Part shown: positions 21,325 to 29,690 of the stretch, one piece after another
How the letters are laid out: the number at the start of each line of letters is the position of its first letter
Numbering within the stretch: the first letter of the stretch is position 1
DNA from: Arthrobacter sp.
GTDB lineage: Bacteria > Actinomycetota > Actinomycetes > Actinomycetales > Micrococcaceae
Assembly (NCBI GenBank): GCA_025464875.1
Contig: JAODMV010000036.1
Coordinates: 1 to 34,295, forward strand
DNA: 34,295 nt
Direction of reading: 5' to 3'
Position numbers and translations under genes: made by a program
The notes under the pieces: model-generated
Told to the model about the DNA's origin: nothing
The model's input: only the letters and a program-made list of their open reading frames with translations
Database searches by the model: none

Positions 21325-22497
21325 ATGCCGAGCAGTACTGACCGCAGCGGATTGTTGTTCGGATCGAAGCTCAATCCGCGACGGAACAGCCTGAATCTCA
21401 TCCGGCTCGTTCTGGCTCTCGCGGTCCTTGTCCATCACAGCTGGCCGCTGATGGGGCTCGGCAATGAACCAAAATTTGCCGGAGAGTCCCTGGGCGGCTG
21501 GGCGGTCGCCGGGTTCTTCAGCATCAGCGGCTACCTGATTACGGGTAGCCGCTTCAGCAATCGGCTCGGTGACTTTCTCCTCCACCGCGTTGCCCGCATC
21601 ATGCCGGCCTTCCTGGTGTGCCTCGTGGTCATGGTTGCAGTTATTGCCCCGCTGGGACACGTGGCCACGAAGGGCACGCTGAGGGGCTATTTCTCCACCG
21701 GCACGACTCCGTTGGATTATTTGTTCTCAAATATGTTCTTGAAGGTCCAGCATTACGACATTGCTGGCGGGCCGTATGACGTTCCGTATCCGGGCGCCTG
21801 GAATGGGTCCCTATGGTCCTTGTACTACGAGTTCGTTTGCTACCTGATTATTGCCGCGTTCGCCTTGTTCGCGATCGTCAAGAAGTCACCCTGGCCCGTG
21901 ACCCTTGCCTTTGCCGCCAGCATCCTTGTGCAGGCGAATATCGAGCGGGTTAGCGTCTTCATGGGCCAGAACTTCGATTTCGTGCTCCTGATGCGGCTCC
22001 TGCCGTTCTTCCTCGGTGGCGCGGTGGTGTTCGTGTGGCGTCACAGAGTCGGGCTCCACTGGATCCCCGGGGTTCTGTCTATCCTCGCGTCCTTGGTCAT
22101 TGTTTCGGCCTTCCCAGGGTGGGGCGGTCCGGCCTCCGGAGCCTTCGTGGCGTACGCCTTCCTCTGGATCTCGTCCTGGCTGCCCAGCCCCGAGTTCATT
22201 CACCGCAACGACATTTCCTATGGGGTGTACATCTACGCCTTCCCCATCCAGCAGCTGCTGGCCGTCTACGGCCTTCATCGGCTTGGCCTGGTGCCCTACA
22301 CGGTCGCGGCCACGGTCATCACGATCGGCCTGGCACTCGCCAGCTGGTTTATTGTCGAGCAGCCGGTCATGAATCGGGTTCGGAAGCCAAAGCCCAAGCA
22401 GCCAGCCCCCTCGGCTGAATCAGCGTCTGCACCGAACCTTCAACCGGTGGCTCCGGCACCGCTTGAAGCAGCCGCCTCCGCCTCCGGCAACAGATGA
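21325..22497 (+). CDS. Acyltransferase-3 family membrane protein (OafA/YrhL type)
   Basis: A 390-residue membrane protein with about ten helices. It shows the acyltransferase-3 pattern: NLIRLVLALAVLVHHSW (24-40) with the His-containing first helix, FFSISGYLI (64-72), RVARIMPAF and SLWSLYYEF. The family transfers acyl groups, often acetyl, to sugars of exported glycans. Here the likely target is the locus polysaccharide or peptidoglycan. A Pro/Ala/Ser-rich cytoplasmic tail (about 350-390) has no SGNH domain. ATG 21325 has ACGGAG five bases upstream. The next gene starts within its stop codon (ATGA). Confidence 0.9.
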   Translation: MPSSTDRSGLLFGSKLNPRRNSLNLIRLVLALAVLVHHSWPLMGLGNEPKFAGESLGGWAVAGFFSISGYLITGSRFSNRLGDFLLHRVARIMPAFLVCLVVMVAVIAPLGHVATKGTLRGYFSTGTTPLDYLFSNMFLKVQHYDIAGGPYDVPYPGAWNGSLWSLYYEFVCYLIIAAFALFAIVKKSPWPVTLAFAASILVQANIERVSVFMGQNFDFVLLMRLLPFFLGGAVVFVWRHRVGLHWIPGVLSILASLVIVSAFPGWGGPASGAFVAYAFLWISSWLPSPEFIHRNDISYGVYIYAFPIQQLLAVYGLHRLGLVPYTVAATVITIGLALASWFIVEQPVMNRVRKPKPKQPAPSAESASAPNLQPVAPAPLEAAASASGNR

Positions 22498-24533
22498 GCG
22501 ACCTAAGCGGGGAAGCCGTGACCGCCACGGACGCCGGACTGAGGCAGCGGGTCCGACGAGACTCTCCTCGCAAGGATGCGCCGGGCTCCGATCGACACCG
22601 GCACGGCGCATCGCGTGCCCGCCGCGTCGCGCGGGCCGCGATTGTGGCTGCCGCCATTCTGCTCGCAGTGGTGGCCGGACGGGTCCTCGGAAGTGCAGGC
22701 GGATTCGCTGTCCTGGCGCTCTCGGGGATTCTGCTGTTGGCCGTACCTACGGCTCGTTCTTTTTCGCGTCGGGTGCTCATCGCCTTGACGATTGTTTTTG
22801 GGGTTGCACCGGTTCTGTGGTGGATTCCGTTTCCTCTTCCAACTCTCGGACGAGCCACTTTCCTGCTTGCAGTGACCGCAGCCGGGCTGGGGGCCTGGGT
22901 AGCGTACGGACGGGATCCGCGGTCAAGGCTGCGCCGGCTCATCCCGCAGATGCGGCTCATCGACTCGCTTCCGTTGATCGTCGCCTTGATGTCCGCCGGA
23001 ACGCTCATCAATTTCCTCAAGGCCAGGACGGCAAGCGATGCAATGACGCTGCTGGCCATGAGCTGGGACAATGCATCGCATTTTGACATGTACTACATGT
23101 TGCGGACGCACGGCCAGATTATCGGGGCCCTGGGCAATTCGCCTGATGGAAGCGCATGGCACTTCTACAACTACCCGCAGGGCTTCCATTCCACGGTGGC
23201 CCTGCTGGCCGAACTGGTCAGGGGGCCGCTCACGGCTGACCTTGGCGGGGAACTGGTCAGCTACACGATACTGAGCGCCGTTGCCGCCATCATGGCGGTC
23301 ACCCTCGTCGCTGCCGCCCTGTGTTCCCTTCCTTTGTTCCGGCGCAGCTTCAGCGTTGCTGCCCCGGTGGTCGTCTTCGTGTCTGCAGGGTGGATCTATG
23401 GCCCCGGCGCCGCCGCCACGATGCACGGTTTTCAGAACTTCTACGTCGCGGTAGCACTTGTTGCTGCGTTCTTGGTGCTGATGGTGCTCCAGGTGCGGCT
23501 CTTCCAGCCCCTCACCCTCGTTGCCGCGGTGGCCGCCGCCGTCGGTGTGGCGCATAACTGGGTTCTACTGGGCACACTCCTCATTGGAGCCTGCGCCATT
23601 CTCGTCATTCCGTGGAACCGTCGACGCTGGGCCGGGTCCCGCCGCAATTATCTTCTGGCAGCCGGTACCGCCATCTTCGCGATCCTCGCTCTCCTTCCTG
23701 CCCTGCGCCAGTTGTCGTCCATCTCGGCCGATGACGTGCTGTATGCCGTGGGCGGGGTTCCCGCACCGGACTATGGCAGAGCGGCGGCCATCGTAATTGG
23801 TGCCCTCGGGGTGAGCCTGCTGGCCGGTGCGAGGAGCAGGAACCGGGACTTCACATCTACTGTCCGCCAAACCGACCGGATGGCGGCCGGGGCGTGGACG
23901 GTCGTAGCCGGTCTCATTGTGGTCGTGTTCATGGCTGTTGCCCAGATCTCGAAGTCCGGGGCGTTGTCCTACTACTCGATCAAGTACGTTCTCGCCCTTG
24001 AACTCATTGCACTGGTGGTCTTAGCGATGGGTGTGGTCAGCCTCCTCGGCGCGGCCCCCGCCGGACGCCTCAGGACCTCATGGCGGGGCATCCTTGCCAC
24101 GCTGCTCCTGATGGCGGCCGTAACGCAGGGATTCGGCCTGACGCTCGATACCAGATCGATAGGGCTGACGCCGAGTTCGACGTCGGCGCTTGAGTTCGAG
24201 AAGCAGCAGAAGGCGCTGGACGCACCCGTGCCGAGGCATGTGGCGGCCCTGCTGACGGCGGTGGAATCCAACGGCGGCGCACCCGCTGCGTACCTGACGA
24301 CGTACGGGAAGGAATTTGACGCCATCCTGGCTTACCAGTGGTACGAAGGATTGACCCGGACGTACACGGAGAAGTCGGCAGCGTTAATGCCACACCTTTT
24401 CCCGCTGTGGTCCGGAGTCGAGGGCCTGCAACCCGTTGTCAAGGCGTTGAGGGAAGCGGAGCCAACCCTGAAAATCATCGTCGATCCCCATGACGAGGAG
24501 CTTTTGCGCCGGATACTGGGGGATGCGCGATAG
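22494..24533 (+). CDS. Large polytopic membrane protein, DUF6541-like, candidate GT-C glycosyltransferase
   Basis: A 679-residue protein: a basic cytoplasmic N-terminus (about 1-47), many helices (about 48-550) and a soluble C-terminal domain (about 560-679). Residues 191-196 (WDNASH) and 227-232 (YPQGFH) match the motif pair YDNVFH / YPAGWH of the 6923-8908 protein, and an AEL segment follows in both. These two are therefore likely distant paralogues. An Asp in an early outer loop suits GT-C transferases, but no activity is established. It overlaps the acyltransferase gene by four bases, so the two are probably translated together and may act on the same surface glycan. A long terminator hairpin follows. 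Confidence 0.75.
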   Translation: MSDLSGEAVTATDAGLRQRVRRDSPRKDAPGSDRHRHGASRARRVARAAIVAAAILLAVVAGRVLGSAGGFAVLALSGILLLAVPTARSFSRRVLIALTIVFGVAPVLWWIPFPLPTLGRATFLLAVTAAGLGAWVAYGRDPRSRLRRLIPQMRLIDSLPLIVALMSAGTLINFLKARTASDAMTLLAMSWDNASHFDMYYMLRTHGQIIGALGNSPDGSAWHFYNYPQGFHSTVALLAELVRGPLTADLGGELVSYTILSAVAAIMAVTLVAAALCSLPLFRRSFSVAAPVVVFVSAGWIYGPGAAATMHGFQNFYVAVALVAAFLVLMVLQVRLFQPLTLVAAVAAAVGVAHNWVLLGTLLIGACAILVIPWNRRRWAGSRRNYLLAAGTAIFAILALLPALRQLSSISADDVLYAVGGVPAPDYGRAAAIVIGALGVSLLAGARSRNRDFTSTVRQTDRMAAGAWTVVAGLIVVVFMAVAQISKSGALSYYSIKYVLALELIALVVLAMGVVSLLGAAPAGRLRTSWRGILATLLLMAAVTQGFGLTLDTRSIGLTPSSTSALEFEKQQKALDAPVPRHVAALLTAVESNGGAPAAYLTTYGKEFDAILAYQWYEGLTRTYTEKSAALMPHLFPLWSGVEGLQPVVKALREAEPTLKIIVDPHDEELLRRILGDAR

Positions 24534-24628
24534 CTCGACGCGGCCCCCGCCGTTTGCCGCGCTGATTCTTGGCGTGGCCGCTGCGGCGTCGTTAGCGTTC
24601 TGCATCGAGCGGGGCACTCCTGCCAAAA

Positions 24629-24672
24629 CCCAAGAAGCGGGTTCCGTGAGATCACGGAACCCGCTTCTTGGG
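24629..24672. terminator. 21-bp perfect hairpin between convergent genes
   Basis: CCCAAGAAGCGGGTTCCGTG and its exact complement face each other across a very short loop (stem arms 24629-24649 and 24652-24672). Four As precede it (a T-tract for the minus strand) and ATTCTT follows. It terminates transcripts from both sides. Confidence 0.9.
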
Positions 24673-24699
24673 ATTCTTACACCGTTGGCGTGAGCAGGC

Positions 24700-25317
24700 T
24701 CAGAGGTTCGCCGCTCGGGCGAGCTTCAGCATGGAGTCCTTGCCGGTGGCGTGGTCCCAGGCGCTAGCGTGGGGTAGGGCCACGATGAGCCTGGTTACCC
24801 GCGCCCCGTCCACGGAAACCAGCACGAATTCCGTGGAATCGCTCAGTGCCATCATCGAGTACTTTGCCGGGTGCTGCAGTCCCGGCACGTCCTCAGGGGC
24901 GTCCAACAGGGCGTAGGGGTTGGCCCGGGCGACTTCCTGCCCGCTTGGGTAGGTGATGATCTGTACCGTCAGCGCGTTCGTCGTGGCACCGCCGGGATCG
25001 AAAGCGTGAATGCATGAATCGTAAACGACGCCGTCTGCCGTGCGCTCCGCGTCCGGCTGCGCCGGCTGCAGCGAAGCTGCGACCGTGCCCAGGGACGCCT
25101 GGATTGCTGGGCCGTCCAGGAGTCCACAGGCTACCGACGCGCTGGTCGGCAGCACGGTTCTCCCGTCCCTGGCCGTCTCCGGCGCAGCCGGGGCGGATGA
25201 TGAGCCCGGGGAACTGGCGTCAGCGCTGCCCTGTTGCGAGGTACATCCGGAGACCAGGACCGCCACGACGGCTGCCGCCGACACGAACGTCCCGAGCCTC
25301 GGCCTAACGGAAGACAT
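24700..25317 (-). CDS. Predicted lipoprotein of unknown function
   Basis: A 205-residue predicted lipoprotein: signal peptide with lipobox LVSGC (21-25, Cys25), a Ser/Ala/Pro-rich linker to about residue 52, and a globular domain with VACGLLDG and YDSCIHAF, whose two cysteines may pair. The general style, ACxLL near the start and a compact alpha/beta domain, recalls DUF3558-type actinobacterial lipoproteins, but I cannot assign it firmly. ATG 25317 has GGGAG nine bases upstream. It overlaps the end of the L,D-transpeptidase gene by 14 bases, so the two are co-transcribed and may share a wall-related job. Confidence 0.82.
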   Translation of the reverse strand: MSSVRPRLGTFVSAAAVVAVLVSGCTSQQGSADASSPGSSSAPAAPETARDGRTVLPTSASVACGLLDGPAIQASLGTVAASLQPAQPDAERTADGVVYDSCIHAFDPGGATTNALTVQIITYPSGQEVARANPYALLDAPEDVPGLQHPAKYSMMALSDSTEFVLVSVDGARVTRLIVALPHASAWDHATGKDSMLKLARAANL

Positions 25318-27262
25318 CGGCGTCCACTCCCATGATGAGGCGGTCGCCAGGTGCCGCAGAGCGCAGGTAACGGATGACGTCGCTCTCAGCCAGTGCGATG
25401 CATCCCCAGGTTCCGACGGGGTTGGCATGGAGGAAGATCGCGAATCCGGCATTCATCGTAATGGGGGCGTCAGGCGGCCTGTTGTAGTTGATGACAGCCC
25501 CCTGACGGTAGTCGCCCTGTCTACGAGTAGCGTAGTACCACATGTTTTCGTCCGGGAAGATGTCCGCCGAGGATTCGAAGTACTTGTTGTAGTTCGAATT
25601 CAGGCGGCCGCCCCAGCGGGAATATGGGTTGAGCGTCCGGTACGGAAGCGCCGTGCCGGGGTTCGATAGCCCAAACGCCTCAGTGACGCTGAAAGACCCT
25701 GTGGGCGAGAACTTTCCGGTGGTAGGACCCGTGGCGACGCCCGGGCGGGCGAACCCGCTTTCCCCATCCGCTCCCCGCGCCGCCCATTCGAGCGAATATC
25801 CCCAGGACTGGCGGACACAGTTGACGAAGTTGACAGAGGTGGAACCGTAACTCTGGGCGACGGCGAAGCTGACCCGCGCGGCCCCCGCATGGGGGTACTT
25901 GGCCGCTCCACGGCCGAGTGAGGCGCAGTAGCCCCACGGTGAGATCGAGGAGCTCAGGGCACCGCGTGAGGACCAGGTGTACGTGCCGTACTGGAATTCC
26001 TGGCGGCAGGATCCGGCCCAGCAGGACTCGTCGGCGACGGGGTACCCGAGAGCGCTTGAGGGGCCGCCCCGCTGCCGGTAGCCGTTGTAGAAGGCCCCGG
26101 AAATGGCATGCGTGCCGGCGCTGGCGGCGTAGTAGATCGCCCCGCCCTGGAAGGCCTGCTGGCATCCTCCGGCGGCCAGACCACACTTCTCGGTTTCAAC
26201 CGGATATCCGAGCGCACCGTTCTCCGCTCCCAAGGCTGACCAGCGCGCAAGGATGGCGTTCATGACGGGGTTCGTTCCCACGCCCGGCGCGTAGAAGATG
26301 CCGCCGTTCTGGAACGTCTGCACGCACCCGCCGGCGGCGAGGCCGCAGCGCTCAATGCCGGTCGGGTATCCGAGCGCGCCGTTTTCGGCTCCGAGCCCGG
26401 TCCACCGCGCGAGGATGGCGTTCATGACCGGGTTGGTCCCGACGCCGGGAACGTAATACATCGCACCCCACTGGAACGGCTGCATGCACGCACCGTTCCT
26501 CAGGCCGCACTTCTCGACACCGGTCGGATATCCCAACGGTCCGGTTTCGGCGCCAAGGCCTGTCCATCTGGCAGCGATACCGTTCCAGACTTCGAACGTT
26601 CCGCTGTTCGGCACGTAGTACACGGCGCCGCCCTGGAAGGTCTGGCGGCATCCTCCGCCGCTGAGGCCGCATTTCTCTTCGTTTGTCGGGTAGCCCAGTC
26701 CGCCCTTGAGGCTCCCGAGCTGTGCCCACCGCAGGGCAATGGTGCCGCGAACTGACTTGGCGCCGAGGGCCGACGACCAGGCAATCGATCCCTTAGCAAA
26801 TTCACCATGACAGCCGTCCGCGGCGAGGCCGCACGCGATCGCGCCCTGGGCGGCGCCGAGAACTCCCGTCTCGCCGCCCAGTTCCAGCCACCGGGCCTTG
26901 ATGGCCTGCTCACCCGCGGTCGGCTGCCCCGCTGCGGCTTCGGACGATACTTCCGGTTCCGCGGGCAGGGTGGCCGACGGCGCCGGGCCCGCTGTCGGGG
27001 CCGGATCCGTTCCTGGATCCTCAGACGGCAGAGGCGCCGGCGTTGGCTGCGGGGACGCCGAGGTCGCTGCGGACGGCTGGGGGGTCGGCGTTTCAGTGCC
27101 GGCATCCGTGCCGGACGAGGATGATGTGCCGCTAGGAGTGGGTGAAGGCTCGGCCCCCGGCGGAGCGGGGAGGGCCAGGGCCTGTACCCCCATGGACGTT
27201 GTCAACGCAACGGCCAATAAGGCCGTCAGAAGTGGGCGAGTCCACTTTAGTGTTCTGTTCAT
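25304..27262 (-). CDS. Secreted L,D-transpeptidase-family protein with six LGFP repeats
   Basis: A 652-residue exported protein. Signal peptide 1-30 (cut near ALA-LP), then a Pro/Ser/Thr-rich linker (about 31-115), six LGFP repeats of about 54 residues (118-437), and a C-terminal YkuD-like catalytic domain (about 475-652). The active-site pattern HANPVGTWGC gives His612 and Cys621, as in L,D-transpeptidases that cross-link peptidoglycan stems or attach proteins. The preceding region has NYNRPPDAPITMNAGFAIF, with the strand before the catalytic His. Most repeats carry a cysteine pair such as CGLAAGGC. ATG 27262 follows GGGGAAAG by four bases; an in-frame upstream ATG at 27310 would place 16 extra residues before the signal peptide. 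A carboxypeptidase-like role is an alternative. Confidence 0.88.
   Translation of the reverse strand: MNRTLKWTRPLLTALLAVALTTSMGVQALALPAPPGAEPSPTPSGTSSSSGTDAGTETPTPQPSAATSASPQPTPAPLPSEDPGTDPAPTAGPAPSATLPAEPEVSSEAAAGQPTAGEQAIKARWLELGGETGVLGAAQGAIACGLAADGCHGEFAKGSIAWSSALGAKSVRGTIALRWAQLGSLKGGLGYPTNEEKCGLSGGGCRQTFQGGAVYYVPNSGTFEVWNGIAARWTGLGAETGPLGYPTGVEKCGLRNGACMQPFQWGAMYYVPGVGTNPVMNAILARWTGLGAENGALGYPTGIERCGLAAGGCVQTFQNGGIFYAPGVGTNPVMNAILARWSALGAENGALGYPVETEKCGLAAGGCQQAFQGGAIYYAASAGTHAISGAFYNGYRQRGGPSSALGYPVADESCWAGSCRQEFQYGTYTWSSRGALSSSISPWGYCASLGRGAAKYPHAGAARVSFAVAQSYGSTSVNFVNCVRQSWGYSLEWAARGADGESGFARPGVATGPTTGKFSPTGSFSVTEAFGLSNPGTALPYRTLNPYSRWGGRLNSNYNKYFESSADIFPDENMWYYATRRQGDYRQGAVINYNRPPDAPITMNAGFAIFLHANPVGTWGCIALAESDVIRYLRSAAPGDRLIMGVDADVFR
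25952..26911 (-). repeat. Six tandem LGFP repeats of the L,D-transpeptidase
   Basis: Units of about 54 codons. The period is visible in the DNA: GGATGGCGTTCATGAC recurs at 26251 and 26413, exactly 162 bases apart, marking two recently duplicated, almost identical units. Confidence 0.88.
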
Positions 27263-27475
27263 TTTTCTTTCCCCAGCATTTTTGGCATTACTCGTGAAGC
27301 CTAGCCGCATGCCTCCGCCTACCGGCTATTGAGACGAAATCCGTTGTTGGATCGTTGCCAGTTTCCGGACTTTCTCGCAGCGCAATTCCAGCGGTCTGGA
27401 TTTCTTTATGAGCGGCGCACAAATGCCGGGCGGCCCCGGCCGCACGACGACCTGGATTCAAGGGTTAAGACCACG
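27263..27475. other. Gap between the two minus-strand LGFP genes
   Basis: This 213-base gap lies upstream of the L,D-transpeptidase gene. On the minus strand TAGGCT (27304 to 27299) could be its -10 element, with a leader of about 30 bases. A short GC hairpin (GCGGC / GCCGC near 27430-27443) may end the muramidase transcript. Both are weak. Confidence 0.3.
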
Positions 27476-29407
27476 TCAGCGCCGAGTGACCCTCACCCCG
27501 GTGGCCGGGGTCCAAGTCAGTATCGCCCCCTGGAATACCTGACGGCAGTTTGTTGAAGTCGAGCAGGTCTCGTTACTCAGCGGATAGCCCATCCAGCCGT
27601 ACTCGAATCCTTGACTGGCCCAGACGCCGCGGATTGCTCCAAAGGGGCTGAAGAAGGCCCCGAGTCCTGGTCCCCAGACAATGGCCCCGGTTTCGTACAT
27701 TTGGTAGCAGCCGCCATTTTTGGAACCACAATGCTCTGGCGATGTGGGGTAACCCGGCCTGCCGTTTTCGAAGCCGAATGAACCGTACGTTCCGCGGATA
27801 GCGCCGAAAGGACTCGGGTGGGCGCCGGTGCCGGGCGACCACAAGATCGCGCCGCCCTGGAACATCTGGTAGCAGCCGGCCTTCGTCAATCCGCAAATCT
27901 GGCCGCTCGCGGGATAACCGAGGTAGCCGTTTTCGAATCCGGTACCGGCATAGGTCGAACGGATCGGCCCGTTCTTGCTGATCTGGGCGTTTGTTGCCCC
28001 CGACCAGAGGATGGCGCCGCCCTGGAACATCTGATAGCAGCCCCCGTTCTTCAGCCCGCAAAATTCGGGGCCCATGACCGGGTAACCCAAGGGTCCGTTT
28101 TCAAATCCCGTGCTCTGGTAAGCGCCGCGGATCGCGCCGTTATTGCTGGTGTGTGCCCCGGAGGAAGGCGACCAGAGGATCGCACCCCCCTGGAAGATCT
28201 GGTAGCATCCGCCGTTCGTCAGTCCGCAGGTAACCCCGCCCCATGCTCGGCCGAGCACGGATGCGGAATCGGCCGCCTCCTGTGCGATCGCCGAGGTGGC
28301 CGCCTTAGCGCTGCTCCCGGCAAACTCCCGGAGACTGGCCAGGTCGCCGTTCCAGACGTTCGAATCTCCGCCGCCGGCGAAGGGGCCGCTCTCGCTGTAT
28401 TGCCAGAAGCTGTAGCCGCTCCAACTGGATGGCAAGGGGCCAGCGTCGTTAGTGGGAGAGCTGGGCCAACGCGCGATCCAGAGGGGGAAGTCACCGAAAC
28501 CGGCGGCGTCCCCGGTGCAGTAGTTCCACCAGGAGGTGGTGGTGTACATGACCGGCAGACGCCCCGTCAGGGCCAGCATGGTGTTGCCAAAGTCCCGAGC
28601 CCAGGACGCCAGCTCACCCGGAGACATGTCGTAGCAGGTGTTGCCCTGGTAGAACCCGTTGATGGTCTGACCCGCGTAGGGGTTGCCCTCAAAATCCAGG
28701 ACCGGAGGGAGCGTGTAGCCGTCGGCACTCCAGCCGCCCCCGCCCCGCACGAAAAGACGGGCCTGGTCCGCGCCCGAAGACGCCATCGGATTGGCGAAAT
28801 GGTACGCGCCGCGGAGCATGCCCACGGCCCGGGCTCCCTGATACTGGGCACCGAAAGACGGGCTCGAGTAGTAGTTGCCTTCCGTGGCCTTGATATAGGC
28901 GAACCGGGCGCCCATGTTCCACTGCTGCTGCCAGTTGATACCCGCCTGGTAGTTGCTGACGTCCAGGCCCTGGACACCAAAGGTCGGCATCCAGGTGCTT
29001 TCAGGCGTCAAGGCCTCGGTGGTGGTGCGGGCGGTCCGGAGCCCCTGGCCCATCTGGGCCCCGCCCGGGCCTGCGGCCTTGGCCATGGCGGCACGGTAAG
29101 CGGCCGGATCTCGATCGGTCGCCGCGGGGGCACTGCTCGGCGCGGCCGCCGGTGCGGGCGGCGGGGTGGTCGCGGTCGGGGCGGGCGCCGCCACGCTCGG
29201 GCTCGCCGCCGGCGTCCCGGTGGGCGTCCCGGTCGGCGTGGCAGAGGGGGTGGGTGTGGGGGTGGCAACCGCGGTGGCGGTGGCCGTCGGAGACGGCTCG
29301 GCGGCTGCGGGGGAAGCCAGACCGGGAGCAGCCAGGAGAGAGGCGGCCAGAAGCGCGGCTCCAATTCTGCTGCTGCGGGGATAGGGGGGGAGGAGGGTCC
29401 GCTTCAT
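27476..29407 (-). CDS. Secreted GH25 muramidase (lysozyme) with LGFP repeats
   Basis: A 643-residue exported enzyme predicted to cut the MurNAc-GlcNAc bond of peptidoglycan. A signal peptide (1 to about 36, ending PAAA) is followed by a long Ala/Pro/Thr linker (37 to about 100). The GH25 domain spans about 145-365: GLDVSNYQ (147-154) with Asp149, AYIKATEG, GAYHFANP and LDFEGN with Asp238 and Glu240 as catalytic acids. SFWQY closes the barrel. Residues 392-643 are five LGFP repeats with cysteine pairs at about 394, 450, 505, 560 and 615. ATG 29407 has GGAG seven bases upstream; upstream in-frame codons add no sensible sequence. It is divergent from tadA. Confidence 0.94.
   Translation of the reverse strand: MKRTLLPPYPRSSRIGAALLAASLLAAPGLASPAAAEPSPTATATAVATPTPTPSATPTGTPTGTPAASPSVAAPAPTATTPPPAPAAAPSSAPAATDRDPAAYRAAMAKAAGPGGAQMGQGLRTARTTTEALTPESTWMPTFGVQGLDVSNYQAGINWQQQWNMGARFAYIKATEGNYYSSPSFGAQYQGARAVGMLRGAYHFANPMASSGADQARLFVRGGGGWSADGYTLPPVLDFEGNPYAGQTINGFYQGNTCYDMSPGELASWARDFGNTMLALTGRLPVMYTTTSWWNYCTGDAAGFGDFPLWIARWPSSPTNDAGPLPSSWSGYSFWQYSESGPFAGGGDSNVWNGDLASLREFAGSSAKAATSAIAQEAADSASVLGRAWGGVTCGLTNGGCYQIFQGGAILWSPSSGAHTSNNGAIRGAYQSTGFENGPLGYPVMGPEFCGLKNGGCYQMFQGGAILWSGATNAQISKNGPIRSTYAGTGFENGYLGYPASGQICGLTKAGCYQMFQGGAILWSPGTGAHPSPFGAIRGTYGSFGFENGRPGYPTSPEHCGSKNGGCYQMYETGAIVWGPGLGAFFSPFGAIRGVWASQGFEYGWMGYPLSNETCSTSTNCRQVFQGAILTWTPATGVRVTRR
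27479..28234 (-). repeat. Five LGFP repeats of the muramidase
   Basis: Units of 55-56 residues with a core like CGLxNGGCYQMFQGGAILW followed by FENGxLGYP. Each unit begins with a CX5-6C pair. Confidence 0.88.
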
Positions 29408-29690
29408 TGTTTGCTCCGGAACAACGACACGCTTGGGGCTGCGTCGTATTGGTCTCGGGTCCGGTGAACTGCTATCGACTCCACCAGGGCCACGAGAATG
29501 TCTGACTTGTCGCGCCAACCCTAGCACCGCCGAGAATCGTGGAACCAGAGTTTCCCGTGTTGCCGATGTGAAAAGAGTCATGCCCCGATCTGGAGGTTAT
29601 CCCCAAGGGGGCCGCGGGCTCTTGCCCGGCACGCTGCCTCCGCCTAGCTTTAACCCAATTGCACCGCCTCATCAGCGGAGCGACAGTCAT
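29408..29690. other. Divergent intergenic region between muramidase and tadA
   Basis: This 283-base region separates the minus-strand muramidase from the plus-strand tad genes. It holds the candidate tad promoter (29622-29650). For the muramidase side I found only weak -10-like matches. No repeats or RNA genes are evident. Confidence 0.4.
29622..29650 (+). promoter_or_regulatory. Candidate promoter of the tad operon
   Basis: TTGCCC (29622-29627) and TAGCTT (29645-29650) are separated by 17 bases, the ideal sigma-70-type spacing. The predicted start would leave a leader of about 34 bases before ATG 29691. Confidence 0.45.

Noticed and set aside
24523-24693. Short plus-strand frame of 56 codons with a hydrophobic stretch after the second DUF6541-like gene
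   Set aside because: It has no ribosome-binding site, reads straight through the 21-bp terminator hairpin and resembles nothing known; probably chance.
20224-28234. LGFP repeat DNA considered as possible CRISPR or satellite repeats
   Set aside because: The periodicity is in codons (about 54-56 residues), the copies are divergent and lie within open coding frames, and there are no spacer-like segments.
27818-29467. Plus-strand open frame (about 550 codons) opposite the muramidase
   Set aside because: Its sequence mirrors the repeat and Pro/Ala linker of the minus-strand gene, giving long Gly/Arg runs; the muramidase has signal peptide, catalytic residues and repeats.
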